The translations under genes and the position numbers were made by a program. Shown piece after piece: positions 21,205 to 30,000 of a stretch of DNA of 64,000 nucleotides. A model generated the notes under the pieces. It was not told where the DNA came from and searched no databases. It was given only the letters and a program-made list of their open reading frames with translations. This DNA is from Chitinophagales bacterium (GTDB taxonomy: Bacteria > Bacteroidota > Bacteroidia > Chitinophagales > UBA2359). The first letter of the stretch is position 1; the number at the start of each line of letters is the position of its first letter. The stretch lies in contig JAHDFD010000001.1 in NCBI GenBank assembly GCA_020628375.1, positions 1-64,000 on the forward strand, written 5' to 3'.

Positions 21205-22254
21205 TTAATTTTTATTTTCAGAATTCTGTTCAAATTCACCCGCATCAACATCTTTAATGAAATCTATTACACCTTCCATAAAAAACTCTTGTTCATCCCA
21301 CATTGCTAAATGGCTTCCATTGGCGCAATGTAATGAACGACCATTCTGAACGAGTTCTGCCATTTCTTTCATTTCATCAGGATTCATAGTGTCATATTCA
21401 GCCCCAACCATTAAAGTAGGCACTTCCAGGGTTTTTAATTCATCCCAAACTGACCAGTGTTTCAGTATTCCTCCCGGAACAAATTCACTTGGTCCCTGCA
21501 TATATTCGTAAACAGGTCCGTTTACATTTCCAAAGCTTCTCATTACCGGTTCAGGCCATTCTTCAGGTGGAAACTGACATATATGTTTAGTATAATATTC
21601 ATTGAAAACCAAATCCAGGTATTCCTGATTATGATAGTCTTCATTTTTCTCATAAAACTCCAGTGAATCAATAAGTGCCGGACGCATTTTTGCGCGCAGC
21701 TTAGCATTATAAGCTTCATATTTGTCAAAATCGGCAGTCATATTCGATACGATCAAACCTTTCATGTGTTGTTGGTATTTCAGTGCGTATTCCATTCCCA
21801 GAATACCACCCCACGAATTTCCTAAGATGTAAAAGTTATCCTGATCTAAGTCTAAGGCTTGTCGTACTTGTTCCACTTCTTCTACAAAACGCTCAATTGT
21901 CCATAGTGATTCGTCTTCGGGTTGGTCGGAATATTTAGAACCCAGCTGATCGTAATGATAGAATTCGATACCTGCTTTTGGAAAAAAACTTTCAAAACAT
22001 TCCATGTATTCATGGGTAAGTGCAGGACCTCCGTGCAACAATAGCACCTTTATATCAGGATTATTCCCAAAGCGTTTCGTCCAGACTTTATATCCTTCTT
22101 TAAGAGGTATCATCTGAACACCTGCTTGTTGGAATTTGCCTGGTGTTTTGAAGTCATAATACTTAGTCCTTGCGTCTGTAACATTCAGATTTGCTTCGCA
22201 GGCTGAAAGCAATAACAAGGCAATAAGAACAAAAGGGGTAATAATATTTTTCAT
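21205..22254 (-). CDS. Alpha/beta hydrolase lipoprotein, proline iminopeptidase type (S33)
   Basis: Predicted periplasm-facing aminopeptidase that removes N-terminal proline or similar residues from peptides. 349 aa. Lipobox LLLLSAC with Cys19. Oxyanion loop LLHGGPALTHEY, nucleophile elbow GNSWGG (Ser about residue 147), the acid in GAEYDTMNPDEM and the His in CANGSHLAMWDE near the C-terminus complete the triad. It follows the transketolase N-subunit gene in the same direction with a 42-bp gap; no functional link is obvious. Proline specificity is inferred from family resemblance only. Confidence 0.82.
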   Translation of the reverse strand: MKNIITPFVLIALLLLSACEANLNVTDARTKYYDFKTPGKFQQAGVQMIPLKEGYKVWTKRFGNNPDIKVLLLHGGPALTHEYMECFESFFPKAGIEFYHYDQLGSKYSDQPEDESLWTIERFVEEVEQVRQALDLDQDNFYILGNSWGGILGMEYALKYQQHMKGLIVSNMTADFDKYEAYNAKLRAKMRPALIDSLEFYEKNEDYHNQEYLDLVFNEYYTKHICQFPPEEWPEPVMRSFGNVNGPVYEYMQGPSEFVPGGILKHWSVWDELKTLEVPTLMVGAEYDTMNPDEMKEMAELVQNGRSLHCANGSHLAMWDEQEFFMEGVIDFIKDVDAGEFEQNSENKN

Positions 22255-22296
22255 AGAACAAGTTGTACCTGAACTACGAATTTAAGCAATATGGCC

Positions 22297-23139
22297 CTAA
22301 TAATCACCCAAGGTTTCTTCTAATTGAGCAAGTGCTTTGTCTTTTAGTTCATCGTTTGGTGCTTTTCCGTGCCATTCGTGTGTTCCTTCCATATAATCGA
22401 CACCTTTACCCATATCTGTTTTCATGAGAATAACAATAGGCTTTCCTTTACCAGTTTGCGATTTAGCGGCTGCCATTGTATCCAGAATATTCTGCATATC
22501 GTGTCCATCCATCTCCATTACATGCCAGCCAAATGCACTAAGTTTATCAGAAAGATTACCCAAGCCCATTACATCATCAGTTGAGCCATCAATTTGCTGA
22601 CCATTATAATCAACGGTAGCAATTACATTATCGATTTTATGGTGTGCTGCAAACATAAAAGCTTCCCAGTTCTGACCTTCCTGTAGTTCACCATCGCCAT
22701 GTAAAGAATAAACGATCTTATCATCGCCGTTCAGCTTTTTGGTTAAAGCAGCTCCACAGGCAACAGACAAACCTTGTCCTAATGAACCAGAAGCAATTCG
22801 GATACCCGGCAAATGTTCGTGCGTAGCGGGGTGTCCCTGCAAACGAGAGTTTATTTTACGGAAAGTAGCCAATTCTTCAACGGGGAAATATCCGGCGCGC
22901 GCTAGTGTTGAGTAATAAACAGGAGAAATGTGTCCGTTCGATAAGAAAAACAGGTCCTCTCCTACTCCATCCATAGAAAAATCGCTGTTGTGTTCCATTA
23001 TTTCAAAAAACAAACAGGTAAAGAAATCTGTACATCCCAAAGAACCACCAGGATGCCCACTGCTTACTGCATGAACCATACGAATAATATCTCGACGAAT
23101 TTGGGAAGCAATTTTCTGTAAATTTTCTATAGAAGCCAT
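22297..23139 (-). CDS. Transketolase, N-terminal subunit
   Basis: Thiamine-diphosphate-binding half of a split transketolase of the pentose phosphate pathway. 280 aa, the normal length of the N-subunit. SGHPGGSLG (residues 26-34) and the cofactor/Mg motif beginning GDGELQEGQNWEA and ending ATVDYN are intact. The C-terminal pyrimidine-binding subunit, normally encoded next to it, is absent: downstream is a peptidase lipoprotein gene and upstream a divergent gene. It must be elsewhere in the genome for activity. Confidence 0.92.
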   Translation of the reverse strand: MASIENLQKIASQIRRDIIRMVHAVSSGHPGGSLGCTDFFTCLFFEIMEHNSDFSMDGVGEDLFFLSNGHISPVYYSTLARAGYFPVEELATFRKINSRLQGHPATHEHLPGIRIASGSLGQGLSVACGAALTKKLNGDDKIVYSLHGDGELQEGQNWEAFMFAAHHKIDNVIATVDYNGQQIDGSTDDVMGLGNLSDKLSAFGWHVMEMDGHDMQNILDTMAAAKSQTGKGKPIVILMKTDMGKGVDYMEGTHEWHGKAPNDELKDKALAQLEETLGDY

Positions 23140-23168
23140 TGTAAGGAATTAGTTTTATAGTTCGGACG

Positions 23169-23203
23169 CAAAGGTAATAGTTTATTGATGTAATATTCAC
23201 AAA
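23169..23203 (-). promoter_or_regulatory. Candidate promoter of the transketolase gene
   Basis: Minus-strand TACCTTTG (23169-23176) matches TAnnTTTG, with TTTG at 23200-23203, a spacing of 23 bp that is within the range known for Bacteroidota. The start site would be about 25 bp ahead of the ATG. The -33 box overlaps the divergent gene's start codon region. Confidence 0.45.
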
Positions 23204-24126
23204 TGAAACAATACAGTTTAGCTATTCATGGTGGCGCTGGTGCCATTTCAAGAAAAAAAATGACTGAAGAAAAGTCGTGTGCCTATCGAGCAGCATTATC
23301 AGACGCTTTGGCTGAAGCCGAAAATATATTGCTTCGAGGTGGCACAGCATTAGAAGCTGTAGAAAAAGCAGTAATGAATATGGAAGATTCTCCGTTATTC
23401 AATGCAGGAAAAGGCGCTGTATATACGCATGAGGGTAAACATGAAATGGATGCAGCCATTATGTGTGGGAAAACTTTAGATGCCGGAGCTGTCTCTTTAA
23501 TTTCAACGATAAGAAATCCTATTGTTCTTGCAAAAACCATTTTAGAGCGTTCAGAACATATTTTTCTGGCAGGAGAAGGAGCAATGGAATTCGCCAAACA
23601 AGAAAATATCGCCTTTGAAGATGCCGCATGGTTTAATACTGAATTTCGTTTCAATAGTTTACAAAAAGCGAAAATGAAACAAAAAATAGAATTAGATCAC
23701 AATGAACGTGAAGATAAATATGGTACAGTTGGTGCTGTTGCACTCGATCAATATGGAAATTTGGCAGCGGCTACTTCTACAGGTGGAATGACCAATAAAC
23801 GATTCGGAAGAATTGGTGATAGTCCTTTGATCGGTATTGGTACTTATGCCAATAATAAAACATGTGCTATTTCCTGCACAGGAAAAGGAGAAGATTTCAT
23901 ACGTGCTATGGTAGCTTATGACATTTCTTGTTTAATGGAATACAAAGGTTTTTCTTTAGAAGCGGCAAGCAGGTTTGTTGTTCAATCAAAATTACCTGTA
24001 AAAAGCGGTGGATTGATCGCTGTTGATTCCAAAGGGAATATAGTTATGCCTTTTAATTCTGAAGGAATGTATCGTGCAAGTGTAAGCAACTCGAAAGCAA
24101 AAGAGGTGTTTATCTTTCAACCTTAA
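23203..24126 (+). CDS. Isoaspartyl peptidase / L-asparaginase (Ntn-hydrolase)
   Basis: Plant-type asparaginase family enzyme that hydrolyses beta-aspartyl dipeptides and asparagine after self-cleavage. 307 aa. SLAIHGGAGA at residues 5-14, FNAGKGAVYTHEGKHEMDA (substrate loop), and the autocleavage site KYGTVGAVALD with the catalytic Thr (about residue 175), followed by ATSTGGMTNK. No signal peptide, so a cytosolic form. Diverges from the transketolase gene across a 63-bp gap. Confidence 0.93.
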   Translation: MKQYSLAIHGGAGAISRKKMTEEKSCAYRAALSDALAEAENILLRGGTALEAVEKAVMNMEDSPLFNAGKGAVYTHEGKHEMDAAIMCGKTLDAGAVSLISTIRNPIVLAKTILERSEHIFLAGEGAMEFAKQENIAFEDAAWFNTEFRFNSLQKAKMKQKIELDHNEREDKYGTVGAVALDQYGNLAAATSTGGMTNKRFGRIGDSPLIGIGTYANNKTCAISCTGKGEDFIRAMVAYDISCLMEYKGFSLEAASRFVVQSKLPVKSGGLIAVDSKGNIVMPFNSEGMYRASVSNSKAKEVFIFQP

Positions 24127-24230
24127 TTGCTCAACATGAGAAACAATTCAGTTATACAATAAAAATTCTGATAAGATTTATAATTATTTTTGTGTAATTA
24201 GAGTTTATTTCAAAAGTTAAAGTAAAGCAG

Positions 24231-24280
24231 TTCGGCTACGCTCACTGACTATATAAATTCGGTTGCTGAGCGTAGCCGAA
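24231..24280. repeat. Intergenic inverted repeat TTCGGCTACGCTCA
   Basis: Perfect 14-bp arms TTCGGCTACGCTCA (24231-24244) and TGAGCGTAGCCGAA (24267-24280). Same family as motifs at 16371, 17201, 25641 and 31932. Could form a stable mRNA hairpin after the asparaginase gene. Confidence 0.8.
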
Positions 24281-24349
24281 GCCCTCTGACAAAACACCCA
24301 AAATAACTTTCGCAATAATGTCTATCGTAAAAAAGAAAACAACTCGACT

Positions 24350-25276
24350 ATGCCTCAAATGAATATCAAAAAAAGTATTGTTATAGACAAAGCTGCTAGT
24401 GAAATATTTCCTCTGTTGAATGACTTCCATAACTGGCGGTCATGGTCGCCTTGGCTGATCGCTGAGCCAGAAGCTCAAGTGAATGTTGCAGGTGATGGCA
24501 AATCGTATAACTGGGAAGGAAAGGTAGTTGGAGCAGGTGAAATGGAAGTAAACACTGAACAGGAGAATAAGCATATTGCTTATGATCTTACGTTTTTAAA
24601 ACCTTGGAAATCGACAGCAAAAACCTATTTTGATCTGAAAGAAAAAGACGGACGTACTGAGTTGAGCTGGAGCATGGAAAGCAGCCTGCCATTCTTTTTA
24701 TTCTTTGGTAAAAAGAGTATGGAAACCTATATAGGCATGGACTACGAAAGAGGCTTGAATATGTTGAAAGACATCGCAGAGAATGGTAAAGTAAATGCTA
24801 CACTTTCTTTTAATGGAATCAAAGAATTTCAAGGTGGAAAATATATTGGCATTAAAAGAGCAGGAAGTTTTTCAGCATTAGGCAAAACGATGACTGAAGA
24901 TTTTGAAAAATTAATGCCTTACGTTTATCAAAACTATAGACAAGAAATAAACGGACATGCTTTTTCTATTTACCACAAGTTCGATGCTGTTAAAGACAAA
25001 GTAGTTTATACCGTTGGTGTTCCATTAAAAAACATACCAGAAAATATGACTGCTGACTTCATTAGTGGAGTTTTAAAACCGAGTAAAGTACATTCTGTTT
25101 CACAGCAAGGTGCATACAAACATATTGGCAATATATGGTCGGTACAAATGGCACATCAGCGCGCAAAAAGCTTTAAAATGAAACGTGGTTTTCATCCTAT
25201 GGAAATATATCACAACAGTCCTAAAGACACACCGGAAAATGAGTTAATAACTGAGGTGATATTTGGTGCAAAGTAG
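24350..25276 (+). CDS. SRPBCC-domain protein with GyrI-like effector-binding domain
   Basis: 308 aa, cytosolic. Residues 1-145 form an SRPBCC (polyketide cyclase/START-like) domain, with IDKAASEIFPLLNDFHNWRS and WSPWL, usual for hydrophobic-ligand carriers. Residues about 150-308 form a GyrI-like small-molecule-binding domain, with FQGGKYIGIKRAGSFSAL and YHNSPKDTPENELITEV. The fusion is common in Bacteroidota. The ligand is unknown. A start at codon 4 (MNIKKS) is equally possible. Confidence 0.82.
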   Translation: MPQMNIKKSIVIDKAASEIFPLLNDFHNWRSWSPWLIAEPEAQVNVAGDGKSYNWEGKVVGAGEMEVNTEQENKHIAYDLTFLKPWKSTAKTYFDLKEKDGRTELSWSMESSLPFFLFFGKKSMETYIGMDYERGLNMLKDIAENGKVNATLSFNGIKEFQGGKYIGIKRAGSFSALGKTMTEDFEKLMPYVYQNYRQEINGHAFSIYHKFDAVKDKVVYTVGVPLKNIPENMTADFISGVLKPSKVHSVSQQGAYKHIGNIWSVQMAHQRAKSFKMKRGFHPMEIYHNSPKDTPENELITEVIFGAK

Positions 25277-25370
25277 TCAGTCAGGTTAAGAGTGTGTTGA
25301 AATTTCTATCAACTAAAAACCAATATTTTATGACCCTGATGGTGGAAAATGAATGACTTTTAAAATGCGC

Positions 25371-25467
25371 ATTGCTGGTCAGGCGACCAGCAATGGATTC
25401 CCGATTTGGTTTGGGACGCACAGTCTAAGACGCACCCGTCTGAGACGCACAGTCGATTGACCAAATC
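25371..25467. repeat. GGACGCACAGTC hairpin element, copy 1
   Basis: Begins with ATTGCTGGTC-AGGC-GACCAGCAAT (25371-25394). Then GATTTGGT (25403-25410) pairs with ACCAAATC (25460-25467) around three degenerate tandem units of GACGCACAGTCTN. A shorter relative with the same GGTTTGGGACGCACAGTCT core is at 39665-39737. Confidence 0.7.
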
Positions 25468-25507
25468 AACCATTTTAACCCACCACCGATGATAATTCTA
25501 TAAACAC

Positions 25508-25547
25508 AAAAAAGAAAGCGCGAAGTGCCTAAGTACCTCACGCTTTC
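25508..25547 (-). terminator. Hairpin with minus-strand T-run
   Basis: GAAAGCG (25514-25520) pairs with CGCTTTC (25541-25547), with further G-U tolerant pairing inside. On the minus strand six T follow (25508-25513). The nearest minus-strand gene, the CpcT/CpeT lipoprotein, ends 460 bp away, so assignment is loose. Confidence 0.45.
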
Positions 25548-25713
25548 CTATATAACTAAACCCTAAACATTACTGTTAGGCCTATTGAACGCTTCTACTT
25601 GAAAGAATGTTCATTAAACATTAAAATTATTTGTATGGGACTTCGACTACGCTCAGTCGCCTTGAGTGCCAAACATTATAAATAAAACAATTGCAAACCT
25701 CATAAATATAGTG

Positions 25714-25888
25714 ATACAATTTTAACTTTAATATATTGTACATTTATGAGAGCGTGAACCACCATCAAATTAAGCCCAATATACGAGTCATCCCCAGAAA
25801 AATAGGGAGGTGTCTATATTTCGACTTCATTACATTGCGCTCAATATGACACGAAAATTTGTACGTTTTTTAATTTTTAAATTTGTAT
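25714..25888 (+). repeat. 175-bp dispersed repeat, copy 2
   Basis: Matches 19669-19843 along its whole length in the same orientation. The right flank GAGATACCTATGTTTT resembles the right end of insertion Y (AGATGAGCC then AATGTTTT), while the left 139 bp of Y are not present, so this is a left-truncated or differently bounded copy. Confidence 0.85.
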
Positions 25889-26014
25889 GAGATACCTATG
25901 TTTTGGTTTCTCTGTATTTTACTCAAACTGACTTGATAACAGGTGTATTTTTGAATTTTTAAAATTGTATTATTCGTCCAAAAATTCGATTATGTTTAGT
26001 CGTCCTCATTAAAA

Positions 26015-26650
26015 TTATTCATATTTTATAAATTCATAACCCGCTTTTGTTGCTCCCCAAACCTGTTCATCAGCATCGTTAAAGCCCTGATCCCAGCTTA
26101 TAATTTTATTGGGTTCAACGTGTACTTTTGAAGTTGCATAGCTTGCTCCGCGCAAAGTACTCTTACAGGCATCCCCTGAAGTTTCTCCTTCAAAAACTTG
26201 ATTACCCAGATATGATAAGATAACTGCACAACCTTCTCTTTCTTCTAAAATATCGCTAGTATAACTATCAAAGAAAGCAGGTGTATTCCATTTACCGATA
26301 AAGTTTTTCTCATCTTTCAGTTTGTACACCACGCTCGAAAACGTACCATCTTCATTTTGAATCAATTTATAAATTCGTTGTCGGTAAGGTTTATCCTGCA
26401 TGGTAAAAATTGCTTGTTCAACATACAAATATTTATCTGCTGAATTTTCCCAGATCGGATACATGTGTAAAGAAATATTGTAATAAGTAGAGTCAGTTTT
26501 TGCCTGTGCTTCACTGGAAAAAGAACCTTGCATTAATTGGTATAAACTATTTAAAGAACCGGTATCATTTACCTTGTCTTTTTTTAACACACCACAAGAA
26601 ACAAGCAGGCAAACTTGTAAAAGCAATAATAAAAATATCTTTTTATTCAT
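26015..26650 (-). CDS. CpcT/CpeT-family lipoprotein
   Basis: 211 aa. Lipobox LLVSC with Cys19, so an envelope lipoprotein. The rest matches the CpcT/CpeT fold known from phycobilin lyases: YNISLHMYPIWENSADKYLY, QDKPYRQRIYKL, GCAVILSY, and CKSTLRGASYATSKVHV. Nothing suggests phycobiliproteins here, so the lyase function is not to be transferred; a lipocalin-like ligand-binding role is a reasonable guess. No operon partner. Confidence 0.85.
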   Translation of the reverse strand: MNKKIFLLLLLQVCLLVSCGVLKKDKVNDTGSLNSLYQLMQGSFSSEAQAKTDSTYYNISLHMYPIWENSADKYLYVEQAIFTMQDKPYRQRIYKLIQNEDGTFSSVVYKLKDEKNFIGKWNTPAFFDSYTSDILEEREGCAVILSYLGNQVFEGETSGDACKSTLRGASYATSKVHVEPNKIISWDQGFNDADEQVWGATKAGYEFIKYE

Positions 26651-27040
26651 GGACTAAAGATAAGTAGTGAACGACTTTCTTTCAAATACTTTTTGAAAAG
26701 CTTTGAAACACGAACTAGTTATTGATAATTCGCCCTGACAGGGTGCTATTTGTTTATTTAAGTCAAGTTACGATGTATAATAATATATTTTGTACATAGA
26801 TGACTCTTGATAGACCACAGACCACAAAACCTTACTTGTTCCGAGAGTATAAGAGGTTCTATTGGGGGCAGTGGACTGTTAAACCGTTGACGGTTGTGAT
26901 AAACTGTAACTTAGGTTAATTATAATTACTAATAATTCGACAAAATATGAAGAAATAAAAAGTAATATTCGTTTTTTACTTGAAAGTAGTTTAATTTCAA
27001 AATATATAATTCCCTCTTTTTCTGTGCTTAAAAAAGTGGT
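26651..27040. other. Gene-free gap with element X copy 2
   Basis: The 390 bp between divergent genes hold the MITE-like element X (26765-26912) and AT-rich sequence ahead of the PKD protein gene. No gene or clear promoter box found. Confidence 0.65.
26765..26912 (+). mobile_element. MITE-like element X, copy 2
   Basis: Ends AAGTTACGAT (26765-26774) and ACTGTAACTT (26903-26912) are imperfect inverted repeats. Uninterrupted: the stretch where copy 1 carries its 338-bp insertion is continuous here. Confidence 0.65.
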
Positions 27041-30000
27041 ATGACTAAGTTTTTACTTTTTTCATTCTTAATTTTTATCACTACTCCTATTTGGGCAGGT
27101 CAATATATTTTCACTGAAAATAAAGGACATCGTCCTGATCATGTTTACTTTGAATCGACCATTCAGGGTGGAAAAGTGTTCTACGAATCTGATAAATGGA
27201 AGATCGTTCAGGGAAAATTCATTCCCGAAAACGAGGATGATTCCTGTGGCGTTCATTATTGTGATGATGGTCATCACCACCCACTTCCCAATCATTTTCA
27301 TGCAATAGAACTTCAGTTTTTAAATACTGAAAACGTACAACCAATCGCTTCAAAATCTTCGGCATTTTATTATAATTATTTTTTAGGAAATGATCCGAAT
27401 AAATGGGGGCGGCGTGCTTATTCTTTTCAGGAATTAACATACGCTGATCTTTATCCATGTATTGACCTTCATGCAGAAGAAGAAAATGGTAATCTTAAAT
27501 ATGATTTCAGGCTAAAAGCAGGTACTAATCCCAATGTTATTGAGCTAGCAATCAAAGGAGCAGAACATTTAAGCATTAATTCAAAAGGTGCTTTGGAAAT
27601 TCAAACGACTGTAACAACTATAATCGATAAAGCGCCTTATGCCTTTCAGTTGATAGAAGGTGAGGAACAGGAAGTCGTTTGCCATTATGTATTGAAAGAA
27701 AACAAGTTATCCTTCATTTTCCCTGAAGGATATAATGAAGACTATGATCTGGTTATTGATCCGGAATTGATTTTCTCCAGCTATTCAGGATCCGATTCCA
27801 GTAATTATGGCTGGACAGCTGCACACGATGCCGAAGAAAACAGTATCGGTGGTGGTGGTGTAAGCGGTGGTGGTTATCCTGTAACAGATGGTGTTTTGGA
27901 TGAAAACTATAATGGTGGAAGCTGGGACATGGGTATTACCAAATTCAAAGCCGATGGAACCGATCTGATCTACTCGACTTATATTGGTGGTTCTGGCACC
28001 GATCACCCGCACAGTATGATAACCAACAGTAAAGGTCAATTAGTTATTTTCGGCTCTAGCGATTCGGGTAATTTTCCAACAGAAAATGCTTTTGATGATT
28101 CTTTCAATGGAAGTAATGATGCAGTTGTGGTTGTTTTATCTGCTGATGGTTCAGAATTAGTAGGTTCAACTTTCTTTGGTGGTTCCAATAACGATGCTTT
28201 ACTGCTTGATACTTCGATCTTAAATTATAATTATGGTGATGAAGGAAGAGGAGAAGTTTTTCTTGACAGTGATGATAATATTTACATTGGTTGTGTTACA
28301 AGTTCCAATAATATAGCAACTCCCGGAGTTTTTCAGGAAACAAAAGCTAGTAATTCTGATGGTATAATTGCCAAGTTCAATGAAGATGTTTCTAACTTAG
28401 AATGGGCAAGTTATTTCGGCGGCTCCGGTGCAGATGCCATTTACAGTATAAAAGTAAATGATAGTAATGAGGTTTATGTTGCTGGAGGAACAACAAGCAG
28501 TAATTTACCTACCTCAGCTGCTTCTTTGGTTGAAAACAGGCCTGGTGGAACAGATGGATTTTTAGCCCATTTATCACCTGATGGTAGTAGCTTATTCAAC
28601 TGTACATATCTTGGTACTGACGAATATGACCAATGCCACTTTGTAGAAATAGATCAACTTAATAATGTTTATACTTTTGGACAAACAGAAGGGAAATATG
28701 AAACTTCTCCGGGCGCTTATGTCGATCATCATGAATTCAGTCCGCAGTTTATTCATAAGCTAAGCCCTGATTTGAGTACTACTATTTTTGCCGCAAAATT
28801 CGGGACAGCATTAGATGGTGTTAATTTATCTCCTACGGCATTGAATGTGGATATTTGTAATCGGGTTTATATTTCTGGTTGGTCTTCTTTCAATGGATAT
28901 AATTTACCAACTACGCCTGATGCTATTAAGGAAATTTGCGTAGATGGTTTGGATTTTTACGTGATGGTTTTAGAGGAAGCAGGCGATGCCATCCAGTATG
29001 CAACTTTTTATGGTCAGGATGCTCCAGGAGCTTTTGGCGATCATGTAGATGGGGGTACAAGCCGTTTTTCTCCGAATGGATATATTCATCAGGCAGTATG
29101 TTCAGGTGGTGCTTCTTCCACTTCTTTCCCCACTAGTCCTGACGCTTTTGAAACAGAGAATGGTTCTTCCTGGAATCTGGCGGTATTCAAAATATTTCTC
29201 GACCCGCAAATTTTAGATGTTACTCTGGATTTTGACGCAGATCAGGCAACCTGTTCTATACGTGAAGTTGAGTTTCTGAATACAACGAGTAATTACAGTG
29301 ATGAAGCACAATTCTTCTGGGATTTTGGTGATGGCGATACTTCAACGGTAGAAAATCCAACACATGCTTTTCCAACAGTAGGAGACTTTGATGTACAATT
29401 GGTTATCGTTGATTCTTCTACCTGTAATATTGCAGATACGCTTATTAGAACAGTAAGCGTAATTGAAGAAGGGGAAATACCCGGAACTACCTTTACTGCA
29501 ACACCGAATGGTACTTGTGGTACTACCGTTTATGATTTCAGCAATAACACAGCATTGCTAAGTAATACTGCTGATTATGATATATTATGGGATTTTGGTG
29601 ATGGAAACACGAGTACTTCTTTCGATACCAGTTTCGACTTTGGTGATTATGGTGATTACGATGTTTCTCTAAGCGTTTCAAGTAGCACCTTACAGTGTGT
29701 TGATGATAGTACTTACACCATTCAGGTTAATGTACCAGCACCTTTTAATTTTGAATCTAATCTTACGTTGCCCGATACGATTTGTGCTAATGAATCTTTT
29801 CAGATCTATACCAATAATACAGAAGGTACGCCCGATACCTATAGCTGGAATTTCGGAGACGCCAATACCTCAAATTCTGATAGTTTAACTTACAGCTATA
29901 ATAGCGAAGGAAATTACACGATTAGTGTCGATTTATTCGATGCACAAAGTTGTGTGCAGAACCTGAGTTTAAGCCACGATATAGTTATAGAAGGCGTTAA

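Larger units (their letters stand above)
25277..26014. other. Gene-free gap rich in hairpins and dispersed repeats
   Basis: The 738 bp hold, in order: a perfect 10-bp hairpin (25371-25394), a GGACGCACAGTC repeat block (25403-25467), a minus-direction terminator-like hairpin (25508-25547), a TTCGACTACGCTCA motif (25641), and the second copy of the 175-bp repeat (25714-25888). No gene is supported. Confidence 0.75.

Noticed and set aside
26015..26650. Phycobilin lyase function for the CpcT/CpeT-like protein.
   Set aside because: It is an envelope lipoprotein and there is no phycobiliprotein context.
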